A stretch of DNA of 64,000 nt from Alloacidobacterium sp035547425 (GTDB taxonomy: Bacteria; Acidobacteriota; Terriglobia; Terriglobales; Acidobacteriaceae), in the NCBI GenBank assembly GCA_035547425.1, contig DASZUU010000052.1:87310-151309 (forward strand), given 5' to 3'. Below, in pieces: positions 62,002 through 64,000 of the stretch; position 1 is the first letter of the stretch, and each line of letters starts with the position of its first letter. Under the pieces are notes generated by a model. The model worked only from the letters and a program-made list of their open reading frames with translations. It did no database searches and was not told the origin of the DNA. The position numbers and the translations under genes were made by a program.

Positions 62002-63915
62002 CTACTCCACCTGGATTTCGAGAGGGCCATTCGGACCTTCGGGAGCCAACGTATGAACGGGTTCCTCTGGCGATTCGGACTCCGGCACCGTCGGCGGGAC
62101 GATCAAGTCATCCATGCTTCGTTCTATGAACCCTGGGTGCCTTTCTTCCAGCGCCACATAGGGGAACGAGAACCGAGCCACCCAATTTCCGTATTTCAGA
62201 AAGGCGCGCAGATCCTGAAGGCCAGAGATTTCTGAGGGAAGAACCAGCGGCTCGGTCTGCCTATCCAAGGCGAAGTTTTTGCCGGCACGTGAACCGTCGT
62301 AGTGGGTTTCCCGAAGGCGTTCCACCTCCACCTCGCCGATCGCTTCGCTCACCCATTTTGCTGCGCGCGGTTCAGTCGTTCGTAGAAATATCTTTGTCGC
62401 CGGTTGAGACAGCATCGCCTCGGCGTCCTCACCGTAGCGAGCCTCCATTTGGCTCCTTCCTTGGAAGCCAAGGATGACCGGATTCTGGGACTTGCGATTC
62501 TCTGTAATGGCAGTATGCAGCTGCGGCAGACGTTGCAGACTCGCCAGCTCGTCGATAACAAACCAGACCGGCTTCTGGCCCGGGTCGGGCTCATTCAGCA
62601 GCCGGAGGACCAGCAAATCAATCCAGAGGCTTATCAGCGGTCGCAGGGCTTCGCGGAGCGTTGGTCGTGACGTGATAAACACCCAGCCACGGCGTTCCTT
62701 GGCCCATTGAGTTGCCGTCCAGGTTCGCGTTGTCTCTTCCTGCTTTGGTAGCAACCGAAAGCTATCCGCACTCATATTCAGAGAGCCAAGAACACCTGTG
62801 CGCTGATGCGGCGCACGCTTATCGATCAAGGCCCAGTATTCCGTCTGGCGGACCCTTTTATCGATCTCGTCTGGGTTCGACATCCACTGCACCAGTTCAG
62901 ATGGAGTGGGCAAATAGGTCAGCAAATGGGCAAAGATCTTCTGCGGGGCCTCCACAAAAAAGCGATTCGTCACGCCCTCTGGTTGATACATGGAGACGGC
63001 CAGGGCTTTGGCTTCTGCGCGGCGGCGCAGTTCGAGCGACGGGCTCCAAAATGGCATTCGGGCGTCCAGTGGATTGAGGACAACGTCGCCGCGGTGAGGA
63101 TCGTAAAACTGCTTTACGAATTCGCAGGCAGGGTCATAGACGATCGCGCTGTCACCCCGGCGCTGAACTTGATATAAGAGCTGGCGGATGATGCTGGTCT
63201 TGCCTGATCCAGTGTCACCCACCGTCAAGAAGTGCTTGTTTTCGGCGTCACGGGGAATCCGGAGAGGATCTTTGTAATCGTTGGTCGTGATCCCGATCCC
63301 GTTCCCTCCGACTGCCTTGTTGAAGCGTTTTGCATCCACGAGAAACGGCCCTTTGAGACGCCGGCCGTAGCGGAGATCCTTCAACCGCCGGACGTCCTTC
63401 GGAATCGCCAACGGGAGCTGAATTAGGAAGACCGCGATGCCGAATAGAAGCTGCATCGAGAACGGCTTCCACACAGGTTGGTCACCATAGACCCAGTGTG
63501 CGAGCCAAGCGTGAAGAGCTTTGTTGGTGTAGCGGCGCTGGGGTTCGCGAAACAATAGCCGCACGCCGTTTTTCTTCGCTTGTTCCGAGAGGACTAGCGG
63601 GATGGGTTTCGCTCCCGGCTGGGGCGTCACTCCTGCCTGTACGTCGCCTTCGAGGGCAGGACGACTCTGCAAGTTTCCGTCGGAAATCACAAGCAGTTGA
63701 TATGAGCCGGACGGATGAAACGATCCGATCGTTTCAGTGCGGAAATAGTAAGGAATGTAGTAGCGGGCGAGCGGATCGAGCCCGAATTGGAATCGAAGAA
63801 ACACGAAAAATCCGGTCGCAATGAGAGCGAGAAAGAAGGCGCCAAACGTGTACAAAAGGCCCCTCGGCGGCCATATCAGCGACTCGCGGCGACCCCATTG
63901 CTGGACGTTGGACAT
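62002..63915 (-). CDS. Type IV secretion coupling protein (VirD4/TraD family)
   Basis: A 637 aa inner-membrane ATPase that hands the relaxase-DNA complex to the secretion channel. Two membrane helices are at ~17-40 (LLYTFGAFFLALIATGFFVFL) and ~158-175 (LLFGIAVFLIQLPLAIP). Walker A is VGDTGSGKTSIIRQL (~235), and Walker B is in PVWFVIDELASLQRLPQL (~440). QNPVILGFQGRSQMEARYG resembles the TraD end block. GGAGG lies six bases before the ATG, inside the end of the preceding gene. With the relaxase it forms a transfer operon reading left. Confidence 0.93.
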   Translation of the reverse strand: MSNVQQWGRRESLIWPPRGLLYTFGAFFLALIATGFFVFLRFQFGLDPLARYYIPYYFRTETIGSFHPSGSYQLLVISDGNLQSRPALEGDVQAGVTPQPGAKPIPLVLSEQAKKNGVRLLFREPQRRYTNKALHAWLAHWVYGDQPVWKPFSMQLLFGIAVFLIQLPLAIPKDVRRLKDLRYGRRLKGPFLVDAKRFNKAVGGNGIGITTNDYKDPLRIPRDAENKHFLTVGDTGSGKTSIIRQLLYQVQRRGDSAIVYDPACEFVKQFYDPHRGDVVLNPLDARMPFWSPSLELRRRAEAKALAVSMYQPEGVTNRFFVEAPQKIFAHLLTYLPTPSELVQWMSNPDEIDKRVRQTEYWALIDKRAPHQRTGVLGSLNMSADSFRLLPKQEETTRTWTATQWAKERRGWVFITSRPTLREALRPLISLWIDLLVLRLLNEPDPGQKPVWFVIDELASLQRLPQLHTAITENRKSQNPVILGFQGRSQMEARYGEDAEAMLSQPATKIFLRTTEPRAAKWVSEAIGEVEVERLRETHYDGSRAGKNFALDRQTEPLVLPSEISGLQDLRAFLKYGNWVARFSFPYVALEERHPGFIERSMDDLIVPPTVPESESPEEPVHTLAPEGPNGPLEIQVE

Positions 63916-63917
63916 TG

Positions 63918-64000
63918 TTATTCCTCCTTCATGCGTGTGCGTTTCAGCAGGATTTCCTGAGCACGCGTCGCCTTCGTTGCTTGCACTTCCCGGAAGATGC
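63918..64000 (-). CDS. C-terminal end of an upstream conjugation-operon gene (cut by window edge)
   Basis: The last 27 codons before a TAA at 63918-63920 read IFREVQATKATRAQEILL ... MKEE, a charged helical end. The stop lies two bases before the coupling-protein ATG and its last codons carry the GGAGG site of that gene. This means translation coupling within the same operon. Identity cannot be told from this fragment. Confidence 0.6.
   Translation of the reverse strand, partial: IFREVQATKATRAQEILLKRTRMKEE

Larger units (their letters stand above)
33015..64000. mobile_element. Integrative (probably conjugative) element in tRNA-Asp, left part
   Basis: The left edge is the tRNA-Asp fragment. 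The interior carries hallmark transfer and maintenance genes: MobF relaxase, VirD4/TraD coupling ATPase, ParB and an ArdC-like antirestriction protein. It also carries toxin-antitoxin, restriction-modification and accessory genes, many of them unknown. No integrase, ParA or type IV secretion channel genes are seen, so the element must continue past the right edge. Element genes look somewhat richer in G+C than the chromosome part by eye; this was not counted. Confidence 0.8.

Overview
The window comes from an Acidobacteriota chromosome, most likely class Terriglobia. That call rests on protein style: a VWFA-related acidobacterial domain protein, a giant NHL/Ig secreted protein with a C-terminal membrane tail, a stand-alone STN-domain secreted protein and a poly-HAMP hybrid kinase. 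It is an inference, because no rRNA gene is present.

Bases 1-33014 are ordinary chromosome. In order: two MFS transporters around a leftward zinc alcohol dehydrogenase / SRPBCC / SDR group; an encapsulin nanocompartment operon with a DyP-type peroxidase cargo; an aldonolactone-type FAD oxidase divergent from a secreted di-haem c-type cytochrome resembling rubber oxygenase; an HNH-like protein; the NHL/Ig protein; trpE; glutamate dehydrogenase; a SET-domain protein; two tandem hybrid histidine kinases, the first with eight 276-base HAMP repeats; a superinfection-immunity-type membrane protein; an STN protein; a YncE/phosphoesterase fusion; and a VWA protein.

At 33015-33059 (minus strand) lies the 3' half of a tRNA-Asp(GTC), starting exactly at the anticodon loop. 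This is the classic scar of site-specific integration. Everything from there to base 64000 reads as an integrative, probably conjugative, element. The integrase, the intact tRNA-Asp and the remaining conjugation genes should lie beyond the right edge. The left part of the element carries accessory DNA-related genes: SRAP/YedK, a frameshifted ATP-dependent DNA ligase, nuclease-like unknowns, a uracil-DNA-glycosylase-fold protein and a PD-(D/E)XK protein. Next come a sigma/anti-sigma pair, an HNH protein, and an S41 peptidase translationally coupled to a TPR-CHAT (caspase-like) protein. Then come ParB and an ArdC-like antirestriction protein.

The core of interest is a six-gene leftward operon at 51479-58281: RHH regulator, 5-methylcytosine methyltransferase, unknown wHTH-like protein, MORC-like GHKL ATPase with zinc ribbons, Mrr-nuclease/DEAD-helicase fusion and Vsr endonuclease. 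It looks like a MORC-type restriction-modification or defence island, a group predicted earlier by comparative genomics. A RES/Xre toxin-antitoxin pair separates it from a MobF relaxase-helicase and a VirD4/TraD coupling protein. Together the right half encodes DNA transfer, stability, antirestriction and defence. The CHAT/S41 module and the unnamed nuclease-like genes are the best places to look for something undescribed.
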